The notes beneath the pieces are model-generated. The model was not told the origin of the DNA and searched no databases. It saw only the letters and a list, made by a program, of their open reading frames with translations. From positions 124,001 to 188,000 of the forward strand of contig NZ_VUOH01000001.1 of the NCBI RefSeq assembly GCF_015390235.1: a stretch of 64,000 nt of DNA, given 5' to 3'. Source of the DNA: Quadrisphaera sp. INWT6 (lineage in GTDB: Bacteria > Actinomycetota > Actinomycetes > Actinomycetales > Quadrisphaeraceae). Position numbers and translations under genes: made by a program. Each line of letters opens with the position of its first letter. Within the stretch, counting starts at the first letter, position 1. This document shows, in pieces, positions 52,177 through 60,137 of the stretch.

Positions 52177-53628
52177 ATGACGACCCCGCCGACCGCGGAC
52201 GGGTCGGCCCCCGAGCCCGCCGTCCAGCCCGCCGTGCCGACGGAGGACACCGTCCCCGCCGAGAGGCCCCCGGTCTCCATGCGCCGGGCGATGGCGTTCA
52301 TGACCACCACGAGCATGCTCGTGCCGCTCATCGGGGTGGCCAGCGCGCCCGTGCTCGCGCGGGCGCTCGGCGTCGAGGGCCGAGGCGAGGTGGCCGCCGC
52401 CATGGCCCCCGCCGCGCTGGTGGTGGCCGTCGGCACCCTCGGCCTGCCGGAGGCGCTGACCTACCACCTGGCCCGCCGCCCCGAGGCCGCCCGCCGAGCG
52501 CTGGCCAGCTCCTCCGCCATCAGCCTGCTGCTCGGCGCCCTGTGCTGGACGCTCAGCTGGGCCTTCGCCGACTCGCTCACCGGCGGGGACTCCTCGTTGG
52601 TCGGGATCATGCTCGTGGGCACCGCCCTGGCCCTGCCCACGATGGTCGTCGGCCTGCTCCGCGGGGCGGCCGCTGGCCTGCAGATGTGGGGCACCATCGC
52701 CGCCGACCGCGTGCTGTCGTCGGTGCTGCGTCTCGTCGTCCTGCTCGTGCTCGCACTCGCGGGGCTGCTCGACGTGCGGGTGGCGGTCATCTCGATGTCG
52801 CTCGTGCCGGTGCTCACCGGGCTCGTCTACTGGCGCGTGCTGCGACGCCGCCCGCCGCTGCCCCCCGACGACCCCCTGCTGCGCGAGCGGGAGCAGGAGG
52901 GACCGCAGCGGCCCGTCACCGCCGACGTCGTCGCCTTCGGCAGCCGCACCTGGCTCGGGTCGGTGGCGAGCATGGCCACCGGCCGCGTGGCCCAGCTGCT
53001 CACCGCGCCGCTCGCGGGCACCACGCAGCTGGGCCTGCTCGTGGTGGCGATCACCATCTCCGACGTTCTGTTCATCCTGGTCACCGCGGTGCGCGACGCC
53101 CTCTTCGGCGTCAGCGCCCGCGTCGACGACCGCGAGCAGCTCATGGCCATCTCGCGGTCGGCCACGCTCGTCGGTGCGGTCGGCGCCCTGGTGATCGGCG
53201 CGACGGTGCCGCTGTGGATCGGCCCCGTCTTCGGCGAGCAGTTCACCGCCGCCACGGCGCCCACCTGGTGGCTGCTGCTGGCGGCCGTGGCCAACGTCCC
53301 CGGCCTGATGGCGGGTGCGGGCCTGGGGGCGTGGGGGCGGCCGGGGCTGCGGTCGGCGTCGTTCGTGGTGGCCCTCGTGGTGCTCCTGGCCGGGTTCGTG
53401 CTGCTCGTGCCCAGCGGCGGGGCGGTGGGGGCCGGCATCGCCGCCGTGGCCAGCGGCGCGGCGATGTCGGTGTTCGCGGTGGCCGCCGCGGCGCGCCTCA
53501 CCGGGGCTCGGGCCTCGGCGTTCGTGGTGCCGCGCCGCAGCGACGTCGTCGCGCTGGGCTCCGAGGGGCGCCGCGCGGTCAGGGCGCTGCTGGCCCGCTC
53601 ACCCCTGCGCCGCGGCCCCCGCCGCTGA
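52177..53628 (+). CDS. Oligosaccharide flippase (Wzx/MATE-like)
   Basis: 483 residues from the ATG at 52177, which gives a 50-residue polar start before the first helix. About twelve to fourteen hydrophobic helices in the arrangement of polysaccharide flippases: 'FMTTTSMLVPLIGVASAPVL', 'LARALGVEGRGEVAAAMAP', 'GTLGLPEALTYHLARRPE', and late 'PLWIGPVFGEQFTAATAPTW'. It moves lipid-linked repeat units to the outer face for polymerisation. The convergent gene is the polymerase candidate, with the Wzz-like gene beyond it. No ribosome site is obvious. Confidence 0.82.
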   Translation: MTTPPTADGSAPEPAVQPAVPTEDTVPAERPPVSMRRAMAFMTTTSMLVPLIGVASAPVLARALGVEGRGEVAAAMAPAALVVAVGTLGLPEALTYHLARRPEAARRALASSSAISLLLGALCWTLSWAFADSLTGGDSSLVGIMLVGTALALPTMVVGLLRGAAAGLQMWGTIAADRVLSSVLRLVVLLVLALAGLLDVRVAVISMSLVPVLTGLVYWRVLRRRPPLPPDDPLLREREQEGPQRPVTADVVAFGSRTWLGSVASMATGRVAQLLTAPLAGTTQLGLLVVAITISDVLFILVTAVRDALFGVSARVDDREQLMAISRSATLVGAVGALVIGATVPLWIGPVFGEQFTAATAPTWWLLLAAVANVPGLMAGAGLGAWGRPGLRSASFVVALVVLLAGFVLLVPSGGAVGAGIAAVASGAAMSVFAVAAAARLTGARASAFVVPRRSDVVALGSEGRRAVRALLARSPLRRGPRR

Positions 53629-53652
53629 CCCCGCCGCTGACCCCGCCGCTGA
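53617..53652. repeat. 12-bp tandem repeat x3 carrying a stop codon
   Basis: ccccgccgctga three times. The first copy holds the flippase stop. With a 12-bp period all three TGA are in the same frame. Same motif as at the ends of rsmI and the GT39-like gene. Confidence 0.88.
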
Positions 53653-53661
53653 CCCCGCTGC

Positions 53662-55038
53662 TCACCCGGGTGCGGCCGCCGGGTCCGCCGAGCCGGCGGC
53701 GGCCCTGGCCTGCAGGCCCCGCGGGGTCGACTCCAGCGCCTCCTGCTGCTGGCGCCGGGCCGCGGCGTGCGCGAGCACGCCCAGGCAGAGCCACAGCAGG
53801 CCGCTGGTGTCGTTGAGGTCGGGTCCGCTGACGAGCTTGGTGATGAGCGCGGCGAGCAGCGCCCACACCACCGGGCGCTGGTCGCGCAGCGTCCAGGTGC
53901 GCGTCAGCAGCACCAGCACCACCGCCGCGAACAGCACCGTGCCGATGAGCCCGACCGTGCTGAGCATCCCGGCGAGGAACGACGACGGCCGGTTGGACCC
54001 CAGGCCCACGCCGAAGCCGAAGGTGTCGAGCAGGATGCGGTAGGAGTCGCTGTCGGCGCCGGAGCGGTCGCGGAACGACGACGTCCCGACCTTGGCCCCC
54101 ACCTGCTCCGCGAGCACCTGCACCACGAGGGGCAGCACGAACGGCAGCGCGGCCACCGCCGCAGCGGCGCCCGCTACCCCGGGCAGGGTGAGCGCGCGGC
54201 GCGCCAGCACCACCTCGACCAGCCACACCACCACCGCCAGCATGACCAGCGCGGCAGCGGCCACCACGAAGGTGGTGGAGGTCGACGCCGCGCCGAGCAC
54301 CGCGGCGACGGCCAGCACCACCAGCACGCCGACGCGCCGGGCACCGCGCACGTGGGGGAGCCGCGCGGTGCAGTACGCCACGGCCACCAGGCAGGCGACC
54401 GCCAGGCCCGCGGGCTCGGAGAAGATGCCGCGGTAGCGCACCGCGCCGCCGGGCGCCCCGTCGATGTAGGCGAAGGCGGGGGAGTTGTCGAAGAAGCCGA
54501 ACGGGAACGGCACCCCGAGCTCGCGGCCGAGCACGGCCCACGCCGACAGCAGCACCGTGGCGCCCGCGGCCAGCCCCACCACCTCGACCCGGGCCCCCGC
54601 GCCGCGGGCCAGCAGCTGCACCACCGCCACCGACAGCACCAGGTAGACCAGCTGCGCCTGGTTGGAGCTGGTGAGCTGGCCGGCGCGCAGCTCGTTGGGC
54701 ATGCCGCCCGAGGCGTAGACGGTCATCCCGTCGAAGAGCAGCGGCGCCGCCACGGTGACCACCACGGCCCACAGGGCGAGCAGCAGCAGGGGCGTCATGC
54801 CGGGGGTGGCCGCCTCCTCGAGGCGCCGGCGCTGGTGGGAGCGGTGCACCAGCTGCACCGCGAGCAGCAGCAGCGCCCCCAGCGCCACGAAGTAGAAGGT
54901 CGGCACCGCGGTGCTGCCGGCCACCAGGGCCGCCCCCGCGGGCGTCGCCCCGCCGAGGGCGAGGGCCGTGGCGTACCGGTGGGGCTTCCACAGCCCCCAG
55001 GCCACGACGGCGAGGGCGACCAGCGTCAGCGTCGTCAT
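53662..55038 (-). CDS. O-antigen ligase/polymerase-like membrane protein (Wzy candidate)
   Basis: 458 residues, about eleven helices, with one large outer loop near residues 300-350 ('AEQVGAKVGTSSFRDRSGAD', 'DSYRILLDTFGFGVGLGSNR'). That loop has the Arg and 'G-G-GS' features common in Wzy/WaaL-type proteins ('RYRGIFSEPAGLAVACL' is another). It should polymerise the flipped repeat units. Its convergent partner is the flippase, and the Wzz-like gene lies immediately upstream on the same strand, a typical Wzx/Wzy/Wzz set. The C-terminus is a polar Gln/Ala-rich tail. Confidence 0.75.
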   Translation of the reverse strand: MTTLTLVALAVVAWGLWKPHRYATALALGGATPAGAALVAGSTAVPTFYFVALGALLLLAVQLVHRSHQRRRLEEAATPGMTPLLLLALWAVVVTVAAPLLFDGMTVYASGGMPNELRAGQLTSSNQAQLVYLVLSVAVVQLLARGAGARVEVVGLAAGATVLLSAWAVLGRELGVPFPFGFFDNSPAFAYIDGAPGGAVRYRGIFSEPAGLAVACLVAVAYCTARLPHVRGARRVGVLVVLAVAAVLGAASTSTTFVVAAAALVMLAVVVWLVEVVLARRALTLPGVAGAAAAVAALPFVLPLVVQVLAEQVGAKVGTSSFRDRSGADSDSYRILLDTFGFGVGLGSNRPSSFLAGMLSTVGLIGTVLFAAVVLVLLTRTWTLRDQRPVVWALLAALITKLVSGPDLNDTSGLLWLCLGVLAHAAARRQQQEALESTPRGLQARAAAGSADPAAAPG

Positions 55039-55091
55039 GCCGGTCCCTCCCTCGGTCTGTCAGCCGCTCGGCTCGCAGCGCGCGGGTGCGC

Positions 55092-56393
55092 TCAGCCGGC
55101 CCAGGCCTCGTCGAGGCGCGCGCCCACCAGCACCACGCCGACGGTCGGGACGCCGGCGGCGGTCAGGCCCCCGGCGGCGCGCTGCAGCTCCGAGCGGGTG
55201 GTGCGGCCGGCGTCGGCCACCAGCAGCGTCGCGGTGGCCCGGGCCCCCACCACGGAGGCCTCCGAGCGGTCCAGCGCCGGCGGGCACAGCAGCACGCGGT
55301 GCTCGTAGCCGCCGGTCTGCTCGTCGAGGACGGCGCGGCCGCCCTCGGTGCCGACCAGCTGCGCCGGGGTGGTGCCCAGCGCCTCGGGCACCAGCCAGGC
55401 GATGTCGGAGCCCTCCCCGGCCAGCGAGGCCAGGTCGGTGCGCGGGGGTGTGGGCGCCGAGCCCGCGGCGGTGCGCCGCGAGCCGCGGACGCCCAGGGGG
55501 CGGCTGGGTGCGGTCAGGTCGACCACGAGCACCGAGGAGCCGGTCTCCACCAGGGCCTGCGCGAGGCCGACGGCGGCCTCGTCGGCGTCCTTCGCGGACG
55601 ACGACGACACCGCGGACACCACCACCACGGAGCCCCTGCCCGCCCCGCCCGGCGACGCCGCGGCCAGCACCGAGCGCAGGCGGCGCAGGGCCTCGCTGCG
55701 CTCCTCGTCCTGGCGGCCGCGGCGGCCGCGGGGCAGCACCGAGAGCACCCGGAGGCTGCGGCTGCGCGGCACGTCGGCGGCGCTGCGGATCCTGTCGTCC
55801 AGGGCGTGGCGCAGCGCCAGCACCAGCACGCCGAGGGCCAGGCCCACCACCGCGCCGGAGATGACGTCGTTGCGGGGCCGGGGGGAGTCGGCGCGCAGCG
55901 GCACCTGCGCGGCCTGCACCGTGGAGAGGACCACGGCGCCCTCCGCGCCGCCGCCCGGGGCGTCGAGGGAGGGGGCTTCCTCCTGCAGCGCGGCGGCCAC
56001 CGCGTTGGCGCGGTTCGCCGCGGCGGCCGCCGAGGGGGCCTCGGCGTCGACGTCGATCAGCGCGCTGTCGGCGCGGGCCGAGACGTTGACGGCCTCCGCC
56101 AGCTGCGTGAGCGTCGTCCCGTCACCGAGCTGGGCCACCGCCTTCTCGAGGACCACGGAGGTCTGCGCGAGGCCGGCGTACGTGGGCGTGCGCTGCACCG
56201 CGAACGAGCTCGCCTGCGACAGCCCGCCGGGCGTGGTGTCGCCGGTCGCCGAGACCATCACGGTCGCCCGCGTGAAGTAGGTGGGGGTGGCGGTCGCCGC
56301 GAAGGCGAAGCCCGCCGCGGCCCCGACCACCACGAGCGCGACGAGGAGCCAGGCCCCGCGGCGCACGATGCGCACGTAGTCTTGCAGGATCAA
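55092..56393 (-). CDS. Wzz/CapA-CapB-like fusion with degenerate tyrosine-kinase domain
   Basis: 433 residues from a TTG at 56393 ('ILQDYVRIVRRGAWLLVAL', the family N-terminus). Helix 1 at residues 14-35, an outer region with Wzz character ('TYFTRATVMVSATGD', 'AAAAANRANAVAAALQEEAP'), and helix 2 at 'DVISGAVVGLALGVLVLAL'. A cytosolic ATPase-like domain follows. In active BY-kinases the P-loop reads roughly GEGKS; here it is 'SAVSSSSAKDADEAAVG', and the Walker A' Asp region is 'VLVVDLTAPSRPLG'. ATP binding is therefore doubtful. No Tyr-rich tail. It probably sets chain length. A possible -10 (tatcgt) lies near 56510-56515, giving a leader of about 110 nt. Confidence 0.77.
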   Translation of the reverse strand: MILQDYVRIVRRGAWLLVALVVVGAAAGFAFAATATPTYFTRATVMVSATGDTTPGGLSQASSFAVQRTPTYAGLAQTSVVLEKAVAQLGDGTTLTQLAEAVNVSARADSALIDVDAEAPSAAAAANRANAVAAALQEEAPSLDAPGGGAEGAVVLSTVQAAQVPLRADSPRPRNDVISGAVVGLALGVLVLALRHALDDRIRSAADVPRSRSLRVLSVLPRGRRGRQDEERSEALRRLRSVLAAASPGGAGRGSVVVVSAVSSSSAKDADEAAVGLAQALVETGSSVLVVDLTAPSRPLGVRGSRRTAAGSAPTPPRTDLASLAGEGSDIAWLVPEALGTTPAQLVGTEGGRAVLDEQTGGYEHRVLLCPPALDRSEASVVGARATATLLVADAGRTTRSELQRAAGGLTAAGVPTVGVVLVGARLDEAWAG

Positions 56394-56559
56394 CGGTCAC
56401 GTCCAGACGTCGGGGCCGGGGTGGGCCGGGGCCGCGGGGCGCGCGCCGGAGGCGCTGGCGGTCGAGGGGCGGTCGTGCGTGCGCTCGGGAGGCGCGTCCG
56501 AGCGCGGCGACGATAGCAACCGGACCTCCCCGCCGACCGGTCCTCGCGGGGGTCCGGCC

Positions 56560-57627
56560 TCACCGCAGCGACCGGTACACCTCGGCGTAGGCCGCCGCCA
56601 TGGCCGCGGGCGCGAACCTGTCGAGCCCCTCCCCGCCGCGGCGCACCAGGTCGGAGCGCAGGGCGTCGTCATCGAGCACCGAGCGCAGCGCCGCGGCCCA
56701 CGCGTCGACGTCGTCGGGGGGCACGAGCACCCCGGCGCGGCCGCCGTCGAGCGCCTCGGGCAGACCGCCGACGTCAGAGGCGACCACCGCCGCGCCGGCG
56801 GCGCGGGCCTCCACCGCCACCAGGCCGAAGGGCTCGTCGCGGGAGGGCACCGCCACCACCCCGGCCGCGCGCATCGCGGCGCGCGGGTCGCGGGTGAAGC
56901 CCTCGAAGTGGACGCGCCCGGCGGCCACGAGGGGAGCGGCGAGCTCCTCCAGCCACGGCTGGTCGCGGTTGCCGTAGACGAACAGCTGCACCGGGTCGCC
57001 GGCCGCGGCGAGCCTGCCGACCGCCTCGACCAGCACGTCGACGCCCTTGCGGTGGTGCAGCCCGCCGACGTGCACCACGGACCGGCGGGGGAGCGGCGGG
57101 GCCGACGGCGCGGCGGTGGACGGCGCCGTCGTCGCCAGGTCGAGGTCCACGGCGTTGTGGACGACGCTGACCCGTCCCGCCGCCCAGGGCGCCATCCGGC
57201 GGAACCGCTGGTGCGCCGACTCCGAGATGCACACCACCGCGGCGCACGCCCCCATCAGCGCGCTGGAGCGCTGGAACACGTTGTGCACGGTCGCGACGCT
57301 CCGCCGCCGCAGGGCGCGGGGGAGCAGGGGGACGGCGAGCGCCGTCCTGCCGGTGTGCACGTGCACCACGTCGGGCCGCTGCCGGGCCACCAGGCGGGCC
57401 AGGCCCCGCGCCCGCCGCGGGCCCACCACCCGCTCGAACCGCACGAAGCGCACCCCGAGCGCGGCGAGCTCGACGTGGTAGGCGGAGGTCTCGACCTCGC
57501 TCGCGACGGAGACCTCGACCCCGGCGGCGCGCTGCGCCACGGCGAGCGTCCTCACCAGGTTGGTGATGCCGGTGCCGTTGTCCTGGAAGTCGTTGGTGAC
57601 GTGGACGACGTGCACGCCCGCCAGCAT
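56560..57627 (-). CDS. GT4 glycosyltransferase
   Basis: 355 residues from the ATG at 57627. GT-B fold: 'HVVHVTNDFQDNGTGITNLV', 'DVVHVHTGRTALAVPLLPRA', 'ATVHNVFQRSSALMGACAAV', 'SVVHVGGLHHRKGVDVLVEA', and the nucleotide-sugar site 'PSRDEPFGLVAVEARAAGAA'. It is the first gene of the leftward unit that continues with the Wzz-like and Wzy-like genes after a 166-bp gap. It is divergent from the aminotransferase. Confidence 0.86.
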   Translation of the reverse strand: MLAGVHVVHVTNDFQDNGTGITNLVRTLAVAQRAAGVEVSVASEVETSAYHVELAALGVRFVRFERVVGPRRARGLARLVARQRPDVVHVHTGRTALAVPLLPRALRRRSVATVHNVFQRSSALMGACAAVVCISESAHQRFRRMAPWAAGRVSVVHNAVDLDLATTAPSTAAPSAPPLPRRSVVHVGGLHHRKGVDVLVEAVGRLAAAGDPVQLFVYGNRDQPWLEELAAPLVAAGRVHFEGFTRDPRAAMRAAGVVAVPSRDEPFGLVAVEARAAGAAVVASDVGGLPEALDGGRAGVLVPPDDVDAWAAALRSVLDDDALRSDLVRRGGEGLDRFAPAAMAAAYAEVYRSLR

Positions 57628-57642
57628 GGCCCATGCCCGGCC

Positions 57643-57648
57643 TAGGAT
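57643..57648 (+). promoter_or_regulatory. Candidate -10 of the aminotransferase gene
   Basis: taggat, nine bases before the ATG at 57657. The gap to the divergent transferase is only 29 bp, so the message would be nearly leaderless. Confidence 0.4.
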
Positions 57649-57656
57649 CTGCCGCC

Positions 57657-58850
57657 ATGGAGTTCCGGCGGATCCAGGGGCTGCCCCCGTACGTCTTCAC
57701 CATCATCGACGGGCTGAAGCAGCAGGCCCGCCGCGACGGCCGCGACGTGGTCGACCTGGGGTTCGGCAACCCCGACCTGCCGTCCCCGGCCACCGCCGTC
57801 GAGAAGCTCGCCGAGGCCGCGCACAACTCCCGCAACCACCGCTACTCCTCATCGCGCGGGCTGCCCAAGCTGCGCGAGGCCGTCGCCGGGCTCTACCAGC
57901 GGCGCTTCGGGGTCACCCTCGACCCGGACAGCGAGATCATCAGCACCATCGGCGCCAAGGAGGGCTTCTCCCACCTGATGTGGGTGCTGCTGCAGGCCGG
58001 TGACGCCGCGCTGGTGCCCTCCCCGAGCTACCCGATCCACATCTGGGGCCCCTACTTCGCCGGCGCCGACGTGCGCCAGGTGCCGATCGGCCCCAAGGGC
58101 GCCGACGGCGAGGCCCACGACTACGTCGACAACGTCATGGAGGCGTGGGAGTACGGCTGGCCCAAGCCGCGCGTCGTCGTCCTGTCGTTCCCCCACAACC
58201 CCACGACGGCCGTGGTGTCCAAGGCCGACCTGCAGCGCCTGGTCGACTGGGCGCGCGAGCGCGACGTGGTGCTCGTGCACGACTTCGCCTACGCCGATAC
58301 CACCTTCGACGGCTACCAGCCGCCGTCGATCATGGAGTGCGAGGGGGCCACGGAGGTCGCCGTCGAGCTCTACTCGATGACCAAGTCGTTCTCGATGGCC
58401 GGCTGGCGCGTGGCCTTCATGGTCGGGAACCGCGAGGTGGTGGCGGCGCTGCAGAAGCTGAAGAGCTACCTCGACTACGGCACGTTCCAGCCGATCCAGA
58501 TCGCCGCGACGGTCACCCTCAACGAGGAGGTCGACTACCCGCAGTGGACGTCCTCGGTTTACGAGTCTCGCCGCAACGCCCTGGTCGAGGGCCTCGACCG
58601 GGCAGGCTGGCACCTCGAGAAGCCCAGGGGGACGATGTTCGCCTGGGCGCGGATCCCTTCGGCGTACGCGGAGCTGAAGTCGATCGAGTTCGCGAAGCTC
58701 ATCGTGAGGGACTGCGACGTCGCGGTCTCGCCCGGCGTCGGCTTCGGGCCCCAGGGCGACGACTACGTGCGCTTCGCCCTCATCGAGAACGAGCAGCGCA
58801 TCGCCCAGGCCGCCCGCCAGCTCAAGCGGGGCCTGACGAAGCTCGGCTGA
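57657..58850 (+). CDS. PLP-dependent aminotransferase, AlaC-like
   Basis: 397 residues, class I/II fold. Marks: 'LPPYVFTIIDGLKQQARRDG', 'VDLGFGNPDLPSPATAVEKL', 'SEIISTIGAKEGFSHLMWVL', 'VVVLSFPHNPTTAVV', 'DFAYADTTFDGY', and the PLP Lys in 'YSMTKSFSMAGWRVAFMVG'. 'ISTIGAKEG' and 'FPHNPTT' are close to the glutamate-pyruvate (alanine-synthesising) aminotransferase AlaC. It is a housekeeping enzyme lying within the polysaccharide region, so a link to glycan synthesis is not implied. It ends before a strong hairpin. Confidence 0.88.
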   Translation: MEFRRIQGLPPYVFTIIDGLKQQARRDGRDVVDLGFGNPDLPSPATAVEKLAEAAHNSRNHRYSSSRGLPKLREAVAGLYQRRFGVTLDPDSEIISTIGAKEGFSHLMWVLLQAGDAALVPSPSYPIHIWGPYFAGADVRQVPIGPKGADGEAHDYVDNVMEAWEYGWPKPRVVVLSFPHNPTTAVVSKADLQRLVDWARERDVVLVHDFAYADTTFDGYQPPSIMECEGATEVAVELYSMTKSFSMAGWRVAFMVGNREVVAALQKLKSYLDYGTFQPIQIAATVTLNEEVDYPQWTSSVYESRRNALVEGLDRAGWHLEKPRGTMFAWARIPSAYAELKSIEFAKLIVRDCDVAVSPGVGFGPQGDDYVRFALIENEQRIAQAARQLKRGLTKLG

Positions 58851-58863
58851 CCCCCTGTTGGCG

Positions 58864-58906
58864 CAGGGTGGCCCCGCACCAGCAGGACTGGTGCGGGGCC
58901 ACCCTG
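58864..58906. terminator. Bidirectional terminator hairpin
   Basis: Perfect 19-bp arms (58864-58882 and 58888-58906) with a 5-nt loop between the convergent aminotransferase and membrane-protein genes. Confidence 0.85.
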
Positions 58907-58912
58907 GGCCAG

Positions 58913-59869
58913 TCAGGGAGTGGCGCGGATCCACCCGCCGCGGCGCGAGACGACGGCCACCCCCGCGGCCACCCCCGCTGCGACCACGGCGACGACCAGC
59001 AGCTGCGTCCCGATCCGCACCGGGTCGGTGAGCGCGGCCTGCAGCACCTGGACGCCGTACGCCGCCAGCTCGGCGGGGTAGCGCATGGCGACCCGGTAGC
59101 CCGCCACCGAGTCGACCGCGGTGAACACCGCCGGGACCGCCCACAGCGCGAGCACGACGACGGCGGCGGCCGCGACCCGGCCGACCGTGCGCACCCCCGC
59201 CCAGCCGACCGCGGCCCCCACGAGCGCGGGCGGCAGCCACAGGTCGCACCACGCCGCCAGGCCGTAGAGGTGGTCCTGCCCCGGCAGCCCCACCGGTGCT
59301 GCGAGCGCGTACACCCACCGGCCGACCAGCAGGGCGACGACGCCCGTGCCCAGCACCAGCGCAGCACGCGCCCGGGCGGCCAGGAGCGCCAGCGCCGCCA
59401 GCCCCAGGAGAACCCCGGTGACCACCACCGCCATGAGCACGGCGAGGTACGCCTGCGAGGCCGTGCGGTGCGTCAGACCACCGGCGACCACGCCCAGCGA
59501 CTGGACGGCGACCACCGCGTGCACCACCAGCACCCCGTGGGCCGCGCCCAGCGCAGCGCGGGGGCGCACCTGCACCTGCCGGACGTGCCGGAGCACCCGC
59601 AGCACGAGCCCGGCCGCTGCCGGCCCCAGCGCGAGCAGCCCCAGGAGCTGCACCAGCGCGTATTGGCTCAGGGGCAGCAGCACCACGGGCATGTCGCCGG
59701 GCGTCGTCTGCACCGCCCACAGGTTCTGCAAGGGCAGGCGCCTGTCCGTGACCAGCCACGGGACCAGTCCCAGCACCGCGGCGACGGCGCCGAGACCGGC
59801 TCCGGCCAGCGGGCCGACGGCGGTCGGGACGCGGGTGGCGTCCGGGGCGTCGTGCACCTGCGCGCTCAT
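58913..59869 (-). CDS. Multi-span hypothetical membrane protein
   Basis: 318 residues from the ATG at 59869, about eight hydrophobic helices. The first outer loop is 'VTDRRLPLQNLWAVQTTPGD'. Later loops contain 'TAVDSVAGYRVAMRYPAELA', and the protein ends with a basic tail ('VVSRRGGWIRATP'). No family recognised. No good ribosome site; tagcgt just upstream could be the -10 of a leaderless message. It is divergent from a GH16 gene across a 268-bp region with three hairpin repeats. Confidence 0.65.
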   Translation of the reverse strand: MSAQVHDAPDATRVPTAVGPLAGAGLGAVAAVLGLVPWLVTDRRLPLQNLWAVQTTPGDMPVVLLPLSQYALVQLLGLLALGPAAAGLVLRVLRHVRQVQVRPRAALGAAHGVLVVHAVVAVQSLGVVAGGLTHRTASQAYLAVLMAVVVTGVLLGLAALALLAARARAALVLGTGVVALLVGRWVYALAAPVGLPGQDHLYGLAAWCDLWLPPALVGAAVGWAGVRTVGRVAAAAVVVLALWAVPAVFTAVDSVAGYRVAMRYPAELAAYGVQVLQAALTDPVRIGTQLLVVAVVAAGVAAGVAVVSRRGGWIRATP

Positions 59870-59952
59870 GAAGATCACGCTAGTGACGCGCCTCCCGCCG
59901 AGGGCGTTCTTCGCCTCGACGGTGTGTGCGGGCCTGTGCAGGGTCTGCCTAC

Positions 59953-60062
59953 CCGCAGCCGAGCGCCTGGTTGCGGTTCCAGACCCGCTCGGAACCGCAG
60001 CCGAGCGCCTGGTTGCGGTTCTCGACCCCTCCGGAACCGCAGCCGAGCGCCTGGTTGCGGTT
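59953..60062. repeat. Three 26-bp repeats at 42-bp period in a divergent promoter region
   Basis: An identical 26-bp core (ccgcagccgagcgcctgg then ttgcggtt) occurs at 59953, 59995 and 60037. In copies 2 and 3 the aaccgca / tgcggtt ends pair, so each can form a small hairpin. The linkers differ ('agacccgctcgg', 'ctcgacccctccgg'). Regular spacing of four helical turns upstream of a secreted-enzyme gene suggests a regulator-binding array. Confidence 0.85.
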
Positions 60063-60137
60063 CGCGAGAGGCGAGGACGGACGACGCGCCGGGCGCGCCT
60101 CCCGCGAACGGGGCGGGTCCTCGGCGAGGGTCGGACC

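Noticed and set aside
59953-60062. CRISPR array
   Set aside because: Only three repeats with 16-bp linkers that resemble each other, and no cas gene nearby.
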